Shown: positions 52,970-62,043, numbered from the stretch's first letter. The stretch is DNA of 64,000 nucleotides from Candidatus Bathyarchaeia archaeon (GCA_041447175.1 CP166960.1:231118-295117), one strand, 5' to 3'. Made by a program: numbers and translations. Notes: generated by a model not told the origin, from the sequence alone.

Positions 52970-53800
52970 ATGACGGTTGAAATGGAGCTTGTTTGTGTCG
53001 GCAACGAACTGCTTATCGGAAAAGTCGTAAACACCAACGCCAGCTGGATGGGTAAACGCGCCACTTCCTTGGGCGTGGCGGTGAAACGAATAACCGTGGT
53101 TGCGGACGTCATTGACGAAATGTCGGCGGCGTTTCAAGAGGTTTTGGCACGCAAACCTAACTTCTTGGTAGTCACGGGCGGTTTGGGGCCAACATTTGAC
53201 GACAAAACCTTAGAAGGCTTAGCCAAAGCGTTAAACCGAAAACTCACCTTGAACACGGAAGCTCTTGCTATGGTTCAGGCAAAGTACCTTGAATACACCA
53301 AAACCCGCAACATACCCCAAGGCAACCTGACTCCTGCTCAAGCTAAAATGGCAACCCTGCCCCAAGGCTCCACACCTGTTGTGAATCCAGTTGGAACAGC
53401 ACCTGGCGTCCGCATCGATGTTGATGGCTCCGTTTTGTTTTCGCTGCCTGGTGTGCCGCGGGAGATGGAGGCAATTTTTGAGGCTTCAATTGCGCCTTTG
53501 CTGCGGCAAGCTGCGGGGGATGTGGGCTTCTTTGAACTTAGCATATACGCTGATGGCATTATGGAGTCTGTGTTGGCTCCTTTGATTGATGAAGTGATGC
53601 ATGACAACCCGCTGGTTTACATAAAGTCGCATCCTAAAGCACGGGAAAGCAAACCTCACATGGAACTTCACTTATCAACGTCTGGGAAACCTTCGGATAA
53701 CCCCTCGCAGTGGCTGGCTAAAGCTGCTGTTGAGCTTTCCGCTTTGATTGCCAAGGTAGGCGGCACCGTGACACGGTTAGAATCTCAAGGCATCGTTTAG
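52970..53800 (+). CDS. CinA/MoaB-like molybdopterin-binding domain protein (COG1058)
   Basis: From ATG 52970 the product has 276 residues. ELVCVGNELLIGKVVNTNAS, VVTGGLGPTFDDKTLEGLA and FSLPGVPREMEAIFE match the CinA amino-terminal domain, which in some organisms is an ADP-ribose pyrophosphatase. The carboxy NMN deamidase domain of full CinA is absent, as is usual in archaea. An in-frame GTG at 52952 is an option. Role: possibly nucleotide repair. Confidence 0.82.
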   Translation: MTVEMELVCVGNELLIGKVVNTNASWMGKRATSLGVAVKRITVVADVIDEMSAAFQEVLARKPNFLVVTGGLGPTFDDKTLEGLAKALNRKLTLNTEALAMVQAKYLEYTKTRNIPQGNLTPAQAKMATLPQGSTPVVNPVGTAPGVRIDVDGSVLFSLPGVPREMEAIFEASIAPLLRQAAGDVGFFELSIYADGIMESVLAPLIDEVMHDNPLVYIKSHPKARESKPHMELHLSTSGKPSDNPSQWLAKAAVELSALIAKVGGTVTRLESQGIV

Positions 53801-53869
53801 TTTTCGGAAGCGGATTCGTAATTCGCAACGTCAATAAAGGATTCTGCGCTAAAGAAAAGGGGAGTTACC

Positions 53870-55024
53870 TTGAAAGCCCAACGTTTATCCTTGTTTACTA
53901 CTGTTGCCTCTGTTTTGCTTTTGTTGGCTCTGTTTTCTTCGCTACCCGCTGTTCAAGCTCAAGATGTTAACTTGTCCTACAAACTGGTAAACATAGAGGA
54001 TGGCACTTTTAGCTACAACCTCAACGTGGTGGTGCCCCAATCCCTCACCGAGCACTACAGTCAGAAAAATCACCTCGCCGTCTTTGATTCCTCTTTTCCC
54101 AAGTTCGTTACGCCTTCCGCGGTGGAGCCTCTTGCAGATTGCCTGCGGCAGATTTACCCTGACGATGAAGACTTCGTTAACGGTGTCCTTACGTTGGTCC
54201 ATCAAATTCCCTACAAGGAAGTTAAAGAAGAATACTATCCTGTTGAAACTTTGGTCAGAGGCAGCGGCGACTGTGACTTGTTTTCGTTTCTTGCGGCGTC
54301 AATTCTGAAGGCGGGAGGTTTAGACGTTAGGCTGCTGCACTACACGGTCCAAGAGCACATGAATCTGGGGGTTCATTTGGAGCAGCCGCCAAATGATGCC
54401 CGAGGCGACTTATACTCGTTTGACAACGAAGGCAAAACCTACTATGTTGCTGAATGCACAAGTTCTAGTTGGCAAGACGGCTGGCGGGTGGGTGAATGCC
54501 CTGAGGAGCTCCAAAATGTATCTATGATTGTTATTTCCTTGGAAAATAGCGAGCCGACCTCGCCGGGGCATGTTTCAGCCAGTTTCACAAAGTTACAGTC
54601 AACCACGCTTCGTATGGGTGGGTTGCCGATTTTTGCCTCCAAAGGCACAACCGTTAAAGTCAACGGGCAAATTGTGCCCGCGTTGCCTAACCAAAACATC
54701 ACTTTGTATTTGCGAACTGGCTTTTCTTGGAGAGTGCTGACCACAACCACTACCTCAGCAAATGGGCAGTTCACCTATGTTTGGGACTCTAACCTCACGG
54801 GGCTTTTTGGTTTACGGGCAAGTTGGAGTGGCGATGACCAATACGCGGGCGCTATAAGCCAAACCCAAAACACGCTAATTCTGCCCTTCTACTTCTTGGT
54901 TCTTGCCAGTGCCGCAACAGTTGCCGTGGGTGTTTGTGTTGTTGTTTTTGTGATAACCCGCAAAAGCCGACAAAAAACGAAAGTGCAACCTCCGCCGAAG
55001 GCTCCTGATTTCCACGAAGCCTAA
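53870..55024 (+). CDS. Secreted transglutaminase-like protein with membrane tail
   Basis: The 384-residue protein has a signal peptide ending near PAVQAQ, a transglutaminase-like core with GSGDCDLFSFLAASILKAGG (likely nucleophile Cys) and HMNLGVHL (likely His), an immunoglobulin-like domain, a membrane helix and RKSRQKTKVQ. The fold is papain-like; such proteins may be proteases or cross-linkers at the surface. TTG 53870 is preceded by AAGGGGAG, which supports it. No gene partner is evident. Confidence 0.78.
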   Translation: MKAQRLSLFTTVASVLLLLALFSSLPAVQAQDVNLSYKLVNIEDGTFSYNLNVVVPQSLTEHYSQKNHLAVFDSSFPKFVTPSAVEPLADCLRQIYPDDEDFVNGVLTLVHQIPYKEVKEEYYPVETLVRGSGDCDLFSFLAASILKAGGLDVRLLHYTVQEHMNLGVHLEQPPNDARGDLYSFDNEGKTYYVAECTSSSWQDGWRVGECPEELQNVSMIVISLENSEPTSPGHVSASFTKLQSTTLRMGGLPIFASKGTTVKVNGQIVPALPNQNITLYLRTGFSWRVLTTTTTSANGQFTYVWDSNLTGLFGLRASWSGDDQYAGAISQTQNTLILPFYFLVLASAATVAVGVCVVVFVITRKSRQKTKVQPPPKAPDFHEA

Positions 55025-55134
55025 CCGACACAACAAACGTTACATCCACAAACGCACAGACTTCATGTGAGTATTGCAGAAAAGTGGCTAATCAACTGTT
55101 AGACTGAAAAGAAAATAAGATAGGCTGCTTGAGC

Positions 55135-56301
55135 CTAATTTGAAAGTGCCTTTTTCAGTTCTTCAGCTTTGTCGGTTTTCTCCCATGGGAACTCAATGTC
55201 GTCTCTGCCGAAGTGCCCAAACACAGCGGTTTTGCGGTAAATTGGCCTAAGCAACTGCAGGTGGTCAATGATTGCTTTGGGACGCATGTCAAAAGTTTTA
55301 TGGACTGTTTCCAGAATTTTTTCGTCACTGGCTTTACCTGTGCCAAACGTGTTCACCAAGACGCTGATAGGCTGGGCAACTCCGATGGCGTAGCTGATTT
55401 GGATTTCACACTGATCCGCAAGACCTGCGGCGACAATGTTTTTGGCTATGTATCTTGCCATGTAGCATCCGCTGCGGTCAACTTTGGAGGGGTCTTTTCC
55501 GCTAAAGCATCCCCCGCCATGACTGCCAACGCCGCCATAAGTGTCAACGATGATTTTTCTGCCCGTAAGTCCCGAGTCGGCGAGGGTTCCGCCTATGACA
55601 AAGCGGCCCGTGCCGTTGATGATGATTTTCGTGTCGTCGCGGAGCAACTCTTTGGGAATAACGTATTTGATGACTTGTTCTGTTATGTCTTTTTTGAGTT
55701 CGGCGTCGCATTCTGAGCCGTTATTCTGCGCTGCGATGACCACTGCGGTTACGCATTGAGGTTTGCCGTCAAGGTAGTCAACGGTGACTTGGCTTTTGCA
55801 GTCAGGGCGCAGGCAGGGAATGATTTTTTCGTGTCTGCATTCTGCTAGTCTTTTCACCAGTTTATGAGCTAGTATGATGGGCAGGGGCATGAGTTCTTTG
55901 GTTTCGTTGGTGGCGTAGCCGAAGACCATGCCTTGGTCTCCTGCGCCTTGTTCGTGGCCTTCGGTTTCGGTGACGCCCACGGATATGTCTGGGGACTGCT
56001 CGGTGAGGGAGACCAGTACACCGCAGGTTTCCCAGTCTAAGCCGTCTTTAGCGTTGTCTAACCCGATTTCTTTGATGGTTTTGCGCACGATTTTCGGGAT
56101 GTTAACGTAGCCTTTGGTGGTGATTTGGCCTGTGACGACGACGGTTCCCTGCATGACAAGGGTTTCGGCGTCAACGCGGGCTTTGGGGTCTTGAGCTAAA
56201 ATTGCGTCCAAGATGCTGTCAGAGATTTGGTCAGAAACTTTGTCTGGGTGGCCTTCTCCGACTGATTCAGACGTAAAGAGATATCTACCGTCTTTTTTCA
56301 T
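55135..56301 (-). CDS. metK: Bacterial-type S-adenosylmethionine synthetase
   Basis: The 388-residue protein carries [30 protein letters not shown] and [20 protein letters not shown], the methionine- and ATP-binding motifs of bacterial MetK. It condenses methionine and ATP to AdoMet. Most archaea use a divergent AdoMet synthetase, so this is a bacterial-class enzyme, probably acquired. [14 protein letters not shown] has Cys in place of the common Ala in GGAFSGKD. It supplies the cofactor used by the several radical SAM enzymes here. No AdoMet riboswitch is seen in the 200 bases upstream (56,302-56,505). Confidence 0.92.
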   Translation of the reverse strand: MKKDGRYLFTSESVGEGHPDKVSDQISDSILDAILAQDPKARVDAETLVMQGTVVVTGQITTKGYVNIPKIVRKTIKEIGLDNAKDGLDWETCGVLVSLTEQSPDISVGVTETEGHEQGAGDQGMVFGYATNETKELMPLPIILAHKLVKRLAECRHEKIIPCLRPDCKSQVTVDYLDGKPQCVTAVVIAAQNNGSECDAELKKDITEQVIKYVIPKELLRDDTKIIINGTGRFVIGGTLADSGLTGRKIIVDTYGGVGSHGGGCFSGKDPSKVDRSGCYMARYIAKNIVAAGLADQCEIQISYAIGVAQPISVLVNTFGTGKASDEKILETVHKTFDMRPKAIIDHLQLLRPIYRKTAVFGHFGRDDIEFPWEKTDKAEELKKALSN

Positions 56302-56505
56302 AGCAACATCCTTCAGGCTTTCGTATGATGAGAGTTTCTAATACGAAGTATTTTTCTTAAAAGCCTTTCTACCAAAACTGAACCCCAGCAAACGGGTTTT
56401 TTCTGGCTGAAAAGAAAACGCGACTTAATGCACCGTTTTTGATGATTCAGTGAGTTGAAAAACATTTGGGCTTAGAATAGCATACTGAATGCTTATCATT
56501 AGGCA

Positions 56506-57804
56506 ATGACAATGTTTCAGATGGAGTTTACTTATATGGATGCCTCAACTGCTGCTCAAAACGCTCTTCAATGCGTGCTTCAAGCCAAACAGGGTGACCG
56601 CATAGTCATATTTTGCGACGACACCCGTGCTCCCATCGGGGAAGCCTTCGAAGCAGGCGCCCTCAACCTAAAGCTAGACACAACGCTCGTCCTGCTTGAA
56701 ACCCGCCCCGACGTTTTCCGCACCGAAATTCCTCCGCAACTCCAAAAGTACCTCACCACGGAACGCGCCGACATCTACATCAACCTGTTCCGCGGCACCC
56801 ACCAAGAAACCCCCTTCCGCATAAAGCTTATCCATGCCGAAACCGGCGACCACCACACCCGTTTAGGACACTGCCCCGGCGTCACGTTAGACATGCTGAC
56901 CCAAGGTGCCCTCGCGTTGACAGCAGAGGAACACCAGAACATGCAGGGGTTCGCAAAGGAACTTATGGAGAAACTCACGGGCGCGGTCAAAATTGAAATC
57001 GCCACGCCCGCAGGAACCAAACTCAGCCTCAATGTCAAAGACCGCCCTTTCTACACTGACACGGCATTGGATTGGGCGCTTATGAAGTGGATGAATCTGC
57101 CCACGGGTGAAGTTATAGTGGCGCCAGTGGAGGACTCGCTGGAGGGTAAGCTGGTGTGTGATTTGGCAGTGGGCGGCATCGGACCCGTTGAGTCACCCGT
57201 AACCATTAAAGTGCACGCGGGAAAGGTGGAGGCGGTCACCTGCAAAAACCCCGATGTCCTACGCCAAGTGCAAAACGCGCTGCACATTGACGATATGGCA
57301 AAGGTGGTGGGTGAATTTGCGTTTGCCATTAACCCCAAAGCCCGTTTCGTCCAGGAGTTTCTTGAGGCGGAAAAGATGCTTGGCACGGTTCACATCGCGT
57401 TTGGCGCCAACTTGGACATGCCTGGCGGCAAAAACAACTCCGCCAACCACATGGATTTCATGATGGCTAAACCCACCGTGAAAGTCACCCTGCAAGATGG
57501 CTCTGTGGTTCCTGTGCTTGTGGATGGCGTGTTTCAATCCGCCGCGCCAGTACCGGAGGAGCCGTTGCCCATCAGTTCCTTCTACAAAGTCCTCGACTAC
57601 GTCACTATATACAAGACGGATGTGTGGTGGGAAGCGGTTGTCGTGTTTGAGGCATACGGCAGACGCCAAGTCGGCATGTACCTGTGGCAAAAACGTGGCG
57701 ACACTTGGAAACGTAAAAACAAGTTTGGCATCCGCAACCTTGACGAATGGGGCAAAATCAAAAACGCCGTCGAGCAACTCTTCCAAAAAATATCCGTCAC
57801 ATAA
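56506..57804 (+). CDS. M29/NicX-like metal-dependent aminopeptidase
   Basis: The 432-residue protein has the order of M29 aminopeptidase/NicX proteins: GEVIVAPVEDSLEGKLVCDL, EFAFAINPKARF and LGTVHIAFGANLDMPGGKNN followed by HMDFMM, where Glu and His residues bind metal. The first 120 residues show a Rossmann-type domain (RIVIFCDDTRAPIGEAFEAG). An additional tail of about 70 residues with VVFEAYGRRQVGMYLW is unusual. Starts at 56506, 56512 and 56521 are all ATG. Whether it is a peptidase or a ring-cleaving relative is not decidable here. Confidence 0.72.
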   Translation: MTMFQMEFTYMDASTAAQNALQCVLQAKQGDRIVIFCDDTRAPIGEAFEAGALNLKLDTTLVLLETRPDVFRTEIPPQLQKYLTTERADIYINLFRGTHQETPFRIKLIHAETGDHHTRLGHCPGVTLDMLTQGALALTAEEHQNMQGFAKELMEKLTGAVKIEIATPAGTKLSLNVKDRPFYTDTALDWALMKWMNLPTGEVIVAPVEDSLEGKLVCDLAVGGIGPVESPVTIKVHAGKVEAVTCKNPDVLRQVQNALHIDDMAKVVGEFAFAINPKARFVQEFLEAEKMLGTVHIAFGANLDMPGGKNNSANHMDFMMAKPTVKVTLQDGSVVPVLVDGVFQSAAPVPEEPLPISSFYKVLDYVTIYKTDVWWEAVVVFEAYGRRQVGMYLWQKRGDTWKRKNKFGIRNLDEWGKIKNAVEQLFQKISVT

Positions 57805-57900
57805 TCCCTTTATTCAGGTTTCGTTCCTGTTATTTATGGAGTTGTGGGTGGTAAATTATAATAGTTAATTGGTTGAATAGAGAGTAAGGCGGATTAAGAT

Positions 57901-58554
57901 ATGGCGATGGTAACCTTAGAGTTTAAGAAATATGTCGAAAGTTTAGCCAGCGAGAAAGCTCCTGGACCCTCAACCACGTTTAGCATGTTCCACATCTACT
58001 ACGCCCTTGAGCTTATGTCACAAAAACCCATCGGACGCAACCGCCTCGCCCAAAAACTCAGCGTCGGCGAAGGCGCCATACGAACCATCGTAAACCGCCT
58101 CAAAGACGAACAACTCATAGTCACCGCCAAAGAAGGCTGTCGCCTTACCCCAAAAGGCGTCGAAGTGTGGCAGAAATTTGAAGAACTCTTTCCACAACGC
58201 ACCGAAGTCGAACAGACAGAGCTTACACGTTCACCGTTTAACTACGCGATTTTGGTGAAAAACAGCGGGCACAAAATTGGGTCAGGCATCGAGCAGCGTG
58301 ACGCCGCCATCATGGGCGGAGCCAAACGCGCCTTAGCCATCGTCTCCAAAGAGGGGCACCTGATTATTGACTCGGTTAGCGGCAGCGTCGAAAAAGAGTT
58401 TCCCGAAGCCTCCGCCAAAATTCTGCACAACCTAACACCCGAAGAAAACGACGTCATTATAATTGCTGGCGCTGAAAACTTGGTGAAGGCTAAACGGGGC
58501 GCGTTTGCGGCTGCTTGGGTCCTCATCGGCGAAGGCAGCGAAAAACCCCGTTAG
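57901..58554 (+). CDS. DUF4443 winged-helix regulator
   Basis: The 217-residue protein has an amino-terminal winged helix (FHIYYALELMSQKPIGRNRL, LSVGEGAIRTIVNRLKDEQL) and a carboxy domain with GHKIGSGIEQRDAAIMGGAK, typical of archaeal DUF4443. The second domain resembles a small-molecule sensor. It overlaps the convergent GPN GTPase gene by 4 bases. Targets are unknown. Confidence 0.8.
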   Translation: MAMVTLEFKKYVESLASEKAPGPSTTFSMFHIYYALELMSQKPIGRNRLAQKLSVGEGAIRTIVNRLKDEQLIVTAKEGCRLTPKGVEVWQKFEELFPQRTEVEQTELTRSPFNYAILVKNSGHKIGSGIEQRDAAIMGGAKRALAIVSKEGHLIIDSVSGSVEKEFPEASAKILHNLTPEENDVIIIAGAENLVKAKRGAFAAAWVLIGEGSEKPR

Positions 58555-59312
58555 GTTGTGTATTTTTCTCCCTGCATCAAGATGCGTTCCAGCACCGTGT
58601 TTACGGCGATTAAGCCCTCGTTAGTTTTTGAGGAGATAGGCGTCAAATGGAACTGCAAACCCAACTGCAAGATGGCGCGCATCATGTTTTGGCTAAAAAC
58701 CCGTTTGCTTTCCTCCACTTTACCCAGTATGGCGTCTTCTAAGGCGTGAGGGTTGCCTGACCACTCCACAATGTTTGAGGCGTCCTTTTTCGGAAGCAAA
58801 TCTGTCTTGCTAAGCAGGTGCAGTTGTGGCTGGAAGAAACGGTTGTAAACGGCAGCGGAGAGGAACATGTTGCTGACGTAGTTGAAGGGGTTGGCGCTGA
58901 AAACCGCGTCAAACAGGTAAATTAGGGCTTTTGGCTCCGTGGTTAACTCTTGCACAATGTAGGGGCCGCTGGCGCGAAACGCAAACAACTCCATCTGCCC
59001 CGGCGTGTCGACAATAACCATGTCGGCGTGGGCTTCGTCTATGTCGCGGGTGAGGTTCTCAATTTCGTCTGCGATGAGGTCAGCAGCCATGATGGCGGCG
59101 CCGTTGGGTCCCAACCCATATTTTTCCATGATGTCGGTGGCGTCCACGTAATTGCGGACATCCACATCGGGTGAGTAGGGCAGTTTCAGGGCGCCGGGGT
59201 CTAAGTTGACTGTGGCGGTGTCCTGTTTGTTCATTTTAAGCCAGTCGCTTAGGGCGGCGGTGAAGAGGCTTTTGCCGCTGCCGGCGGTTCCGATGACAAA
59301 TACAACAGGCAC
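58551..59312 (-). CDS. GPN-loop GTPase
   Basis: The 253-residue protein has the P-loop GTAGSGKS at 8-15, the GPN insertion at 68-70 (GLGPNGA), DTPGQMELFAF as switch II and LSKTDLLP as the guanine motif. Archaeal GPN proteins form homodimers; eukaryotic relatives assist RNA polymerase assembly. GTG 59312 is the start. It lies downstream of aIF1A and a zinc ribbon on the same strand, with a 147-base gap that holds the dispersed repeat. Confidence 0.9.
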   Translation of the reverse strand: MPVVFVIGTAGSGKSLFTAALSDWLKMNKQDTATVNLDPGALKLPYSPDVDVRNYVDATDIMEKYGLGPNGAAIMAADLIADEIENLTRDIDEAHADMVIVDTPGQMELFAFRASGPYIVQELTTEPKALIYLFDAVFSANPFNYVSNMFLSAAVYNRFFQPQLHLLSKTDLLPKKDASNIVEWSGNPHALEDAILGKVEESKRVFSQNMMRAILQLGLQFHLTPISSKTNEGLIAVNTVLERILMQGEKYTT

Positions 59313-59376
59313 TTAAGGCATCTCCAATTGCACGCATTACCGCTTAGCAAGGTAAGAACGTTTCTGTGATGACCCT

Positions 59377-59433
59377 CCCCTCTATAGGTTCTGCATAGAA
59401 TTGTTATTTGGATACTAATAGGCGGCAAATAGG
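59377..59433. repeat. Dispersed repeat, copy 2
   Basis: The first 27 bases (59377-59403) match 28336-28362 with a single difference. Beyond them the copies share ATTTGGAT/ATCCAAAT words in opposite orientation and CTAATAG, then end in CAAATAGG. It lies in the 147-base gap upstream of the GPN GTPase gene. Confidence 0.6.
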
Positions 59434-59459
59434 TCTGTAGTTTTCTCGTTTTGCCCTCG

Positions 59460-59633
59460 TTAAAGTTCGCCTGCGTCTTCGTTTTGGTAAATAAATTCTT
59501 GAAGCTCGGCTCTTCCGTTTTTAACAATAACTTTGTAGTCTGCTTCACACACTGGGCAGGTCACTACCTCATCGTATGTTCGGCGGTCTTCAATTTTGAA
59601 TGTGTTCCCGCACTCTAAGCATTTAACTATCAT
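59460..59633 (-). CDS. Small LysW-like zinc ribbon
   Basis: From ATG 59633 the product is 57 residues; GGGTGG lies five bases before it, preferred over GTG 59642. It has CLECG and CPVCE and then an acidic end, NEDAGEL. The build resembles LysW, the carrier for lysine and arginine intermediates, but the LysW end is EDWGE and this one lacks the terminal Glu. It follows aIF1A after 16 bases. A role as a general zinc ribbon is more likely. Confidence 0.6.
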   Translation of the reverse strand: MIVKCLECGNTFKIEDRRTYDEVVTCPVCEADYKVIVKNGRAELQEFIYQNEDAGEL

Positions 59634-59649
59634 GGTAGCCACCCTTTAA

Positions 59650-59955
59650 TTACATTGTAAGGTAATTGCGGTCTCGTAGCCACGTGACCTGATTTTGTCT
59701 GTATCGCCAGAAAATGTCGCCTCGAGTGTCCGACTGAAAATCCCACGGCGAAACTAAAACAACGTCGCCGTCACGTATCCATACACGACGCTTTAGTTTA
59801 CCACGAATTCGACATAGCCTTTCGTTTCCGTCTTGGCATTTCACCATGATTCGGTCCGCGCCAAGCATCTTCACCGCTATACCTAGAACATCATTTTCAG
59901 TTGGCAACACCATCTGGTTAAATTTGCTTTCATGCGTAATTTTTCGTTTTCCCAT
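59650..59955 (-). CDS. Translation initiation factor aIF1A
   Basis: From ATG 59955 the product has 101 residues. The OB-fold core reads DVLGIAVKMLGADRIMVKCQ, RLCRIRGKLKRRVWIRDGDV and VVLVSPWDF, as in aIF1A/eIF1A, which binds the ribosomal A site during initiation. A 12-residue upstream extension of the frame is not needed; ATTTATTGG about 35 bases upstream is a possible TATA box. It heads the run to the zinc ribbon and GPN GTPase. Confidence 0.92.
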   Translation of the reverse strand: MGKRKITHESKFNQMVLPTENDVLGIAVKMLGADRIMVKCQDGNERLCRIRGKLKRRVWIRDGDVVLVSPWDFQSDTRGDIFWRYRQNQVTWLRDRNYLTM

Positions 59956-60085
59956 ATTTAACACTCGCGGGGTTGCATTTGCAGTGCCCAATAAATCAGA
60001 ATAGTGGAGAAAAAGTGAAGCACCCTGTGCTTGAGCCTGTTGTCTCTTCCTCTAAAGATTCTAATCCTGCTAACAATGTCTGCGC

Positions 60086-60195
60086 TGCTATATAGGTGTA
60101 CTGTGAAAAATTTGCAGTTGGAATGGTTTTCCAAAACTTTTGCCGTATTGTTTTTTTTTATAATTCTTGTGAGGATTTTATGAGAATTATTTTTT
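60086..60195 (+). ncRNA. Possible small RNA: TATA box to hairpin and T-run
   Basis: The gap between aIF1A and the next plus-strand genes has TGCTATATAGG at 60086-60096 and, about 65 bases on, ATAATTCT (60160-60167) pairing with AGAATTAT (60183-60190), followed by TTTTT. This could be a transcript of about 75 bases ending in a terminator-like hairpin. No open frame explains it. Only weak support. Confidence 0.25.
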
Positions 60196-60253
60196 AAATT
60201 TAAAAACTGGTTTTTTAGTAAATGCGTTTATACTTGCAGTGCCCCATGTGCGT

Positions 60254-60439
60254 ATGAAGAGTTTCTCTTGTCTGGAGTTTGGCTTCAGATTGCTGATTCT
60301 TTTCAAATACGCAAAGGAAGAAAACAAATTGTGTACGATAGGAACTAAGTTGAAAACTGAAGCTGCAGGTCTTAGATTAAATCTACTTGTACTGGAAAAA
60401 CCTCACAAAGAAAAGGGCACGCTTGGACTACCTTTTTGA
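60254..60439 (+). CDS. Possible small basic protein before the C2H2 gene
   Basis: ATG 60254 opens a 61-residue frame, about 25 bases after GTTTATAC (60,225-60,232), so it could be a leaderless message. Its stop lies beside the ribosome site of the C2H2 gene. The product is hydrophobic at the start and basic at the end, with no known domain. It might be only a leader. An in-frame GTG at 60239 lies before the expected transcript start. Confidence 0.3.
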   Translation: MKSFSCLEFGFRLLILFKYAKEENKLCTIGTKLKTEAAGLRLNLLVLEKPHKEKGTLGLPF

Positions 60440-60450
60440 GGTGAATAAGA

Positions 60451-60576
60451 ATGTTTAACCGACCTTTAGTTGGCTTCAAATGCAGAATCTGTAACGCTAC
60501 TTTCGCCACCCCTGAAGAATTAAGAAAGCACAGGATGGAAAAGCATAAAGGATACATGTTGATAATCAAGCGCTAA
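60451..60576 (+). CDS. 41-residue single C2H2 zinc-finger protein
   Basis: ATG 60451 to TAA 60576 encodes 41 residues with one C2H2 finger: Cys11, Cys14, His27 and His32 (CX2CX12HX4H), with EELRKHRMEKHK. GAGGTGA ends about seven bases before the ATG. The finger occupies nearly the entire protein. Archaeal mini C2H2 proteins of this size are known; they probably bind DNA or protein. It may be cotranscribed with the frame before it. Confidence 0.75.
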   Translation: MFNRPLVGFKCRICNATFATPEELRKHRMEKHKGYMLIIKR

Positions 60577-60604
60577 TTCTGTTAACGCCTTCCCATTCTT
60601 TGCC

Positions 60605-61285
60605 TTAAACGCAAACAGCTTTCTTCGTAGTTTCCCTGTTGTCTTCATTATGCTGCATAACTCTGGCAACTGGTAACTGTAGCACGCTAACTGTTCCAGT
60701 TTTTCCTATAAACACTTGCCTTTCCCCTCTGAAAGTTGAAACGGACGCATTCTTAATCTGTATGACCTCACCAACAGAAACCAATTTTGCCTGCTCATTC
60801 CACAAACAAAGCTTAACTTTTCCTGTTTCATCCGCTATACATGTGCTGCTTACCATTGCGCTGTTCCCATACCGAGTATGCACAAGTGCGGGTTTCGAAA
60901 TCTCAAGAACGCGTGCTTCCAAGTTCACATTTTTCATTCCATGCCGCAGGTCTTGGATAAGAGTGGCGCATCCTGACCTTCTGGTTTGTCTTGCTATCTG
61001 TCTGCGGACGCGTTCAGTGTTCAACCAACTTTCGAAGTGGAGGTTTTTCCTACGCAGAAACTCTTCAGATGCGCGGAACTGCATTACCACAGTGTCCTCT
61101 TTGGTGATTAGTAATATTGCCTCTTTTTTTACTACGCCTCGAAACTCGATTTTCAGTTTTTCGCAGGTGGCTTCGCCATTTTCTCTCGCTAACACCATGG
61201 CATCAAAAAGTTCCGCTAAGTACACGTTATATTTCACCGAAATAAACGCGAGATTCTCAGTTAATACTGGTTTTTTCTGGTTCAA
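60605..61285 (-). CDS. OB-fold nucleic-acid-binding protein (RPA/SOSS-B-like)
   Basis: The 226-residue protein has an OB fold at about 115-205: GMKNVNLEARVLEISKPALV, CIADETGKVKLCLWNEQAKL and VGEVIQIKNASVSTFRGERQ, the pattern of archaeal RPA-like and SOSS-B-like single-strand DNA binding proteins. The first 110 residues are charged and helical, with no known domain. TTG 61285 has GAGGGA six to seven bases upstream. Role: DNA repair or regulation, inferred. The gap 61,286-61,485 shows nothing else. Confidence 0.72.
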   Translation of the reverse strand: MNQKKPVLTENLAFISVKYNVYLAELFDAMVLARENGEATCEKLKIEFRGVVKKEAILLITKEDTVVMQFRASEEFLRRKNLHFESWLNTERVRRQIARQTRRSGCATLIQDLRHGMKNVNLEARVLEISKPALVHTRYGNSAMVSSTCIADETGKVKLCLWNEQAKLVSVGEVIQIKNASVSTFRGERQVFIGKTGTVSVLQLPVARVMQHNEDNRETTKKAVCV

Positions 61286-61485
61286 TATCGTCCCTCATCT
61301 TTGTCAGAAATGTCCTGAAAGCGTTTTTTCGGGGGCTTTTTCTGAAGAATTCCGACAACGATAATACAATGTGTCTTTGCCTATTTAGGTTAGCTGCCGC
61401 GAACCCTCTTCCTCTCTATTCTGGTGTCTTTGAAGAAATTATCCGGTTCAACATCATCTATGCGCTACGTGGAAAATCTGTATCT

Positions 61486-62043
61486 TCACGTTTTTCGGTT
61501 TTGAGTTATCCAATCTGACAAAGTCACCTTTTTTGTGTTGTAATATTTTTCCACATTCACGATGCCTCTAGCCGCAAGCCTAACCAGCACTCGATGAGTC
61601 TTCACGCGGGTTAATCCAGCTTTCCAACGGATGTCCCGCTGAAGCATGGTTCCGTCTGGAGCGGCAGCTAAAACTTCAATTATCTTGCGTTCATCTTCGT
61701 TGAGAATGCGAAGCACAGCATCAAGCCTCTGGCTGCTGTCTTGCGCGGTGGGCTCTGAAGGCTGGGCAGGCGCAACAGGTAACGATGTTTGCTCTATGGT
61801 CTTAGGTGTTTTCTGGGTTTTTATCGGCGGAAACAACACGCCATAAACGGCAACAACCGCTGCAACAGCTAACGGAACAGCGAAGACCAAAAGCCACAAT
61901 GAACGGGAAACTCCCGCGTCTGTTGTCATTTGTGCTCCGTGTCCTCTCCCGCTGCCAAAGTCCTCTGTGACAAAGTAGAGCGTTAACCCAACAAAACTAA
62001 CAGCTAACAGCGTAACAACCACGACCACGATAGCTCTTTGCAT
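61486..62043 (-). CDS. Membrane-anchored winged-helix regulator
   Basis: From ATG 62043 the product has 185 residues, two membrane segments (about 3-25 and 46-68), a Pro-rich linker and a carboxy winged helix: DERKIIEVLAAAPDGTMLQR, WKAGLTRVKTHRVLVRLAAR and VEKYYNTKKVTLSDW. The DNA-binding end is cytoplasmic. TTATAA at 62078-62083 lies 35 bases upstream and supports this start against 62121. It is divergent from the Gln-rich secreted protein, which it may control in response to an envelope signal. Confidence 0.75.
   Translation of the reverse strand: MQRAIVVVVVTLLAVSFVGLTLYFVTEDFGSGRGHGAQMTTDAGVSRSLWLLVFAVPLAVAAVVAVYGVLFPPIKTQKTPKTIEQTSLPVAPAQPSEPTAQDSSQRLDAVLRILNEDERKIIEVLAAAPDGTMLQRDIRWKAGLTRVKTHRVLVRLAARGIVNVEKYYNTKKVTLSDWITQNRKT

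Noticed and set aside
56384-56408. CCCCAGCAAAC word similar to the structured element
   Set aside because: It is part of a short AACCC/GGGTT hairpin followed by Ts; the GCTGAGTGGG and CTCCTAAGTT partners are absent nearby.
56302-56505. AdoMet riboswitch before metK
   Set aside because: No SAM-I, SAM-II or SAM-III core sequences can be recognised in this 200-base gap.
59956-60250. tRNA gene in the gap before the C2H2 gene
   Set aside because: No cloverleaf, no GGTTCRA-type T-loop with pairing stem, and the region is too AT-rich.
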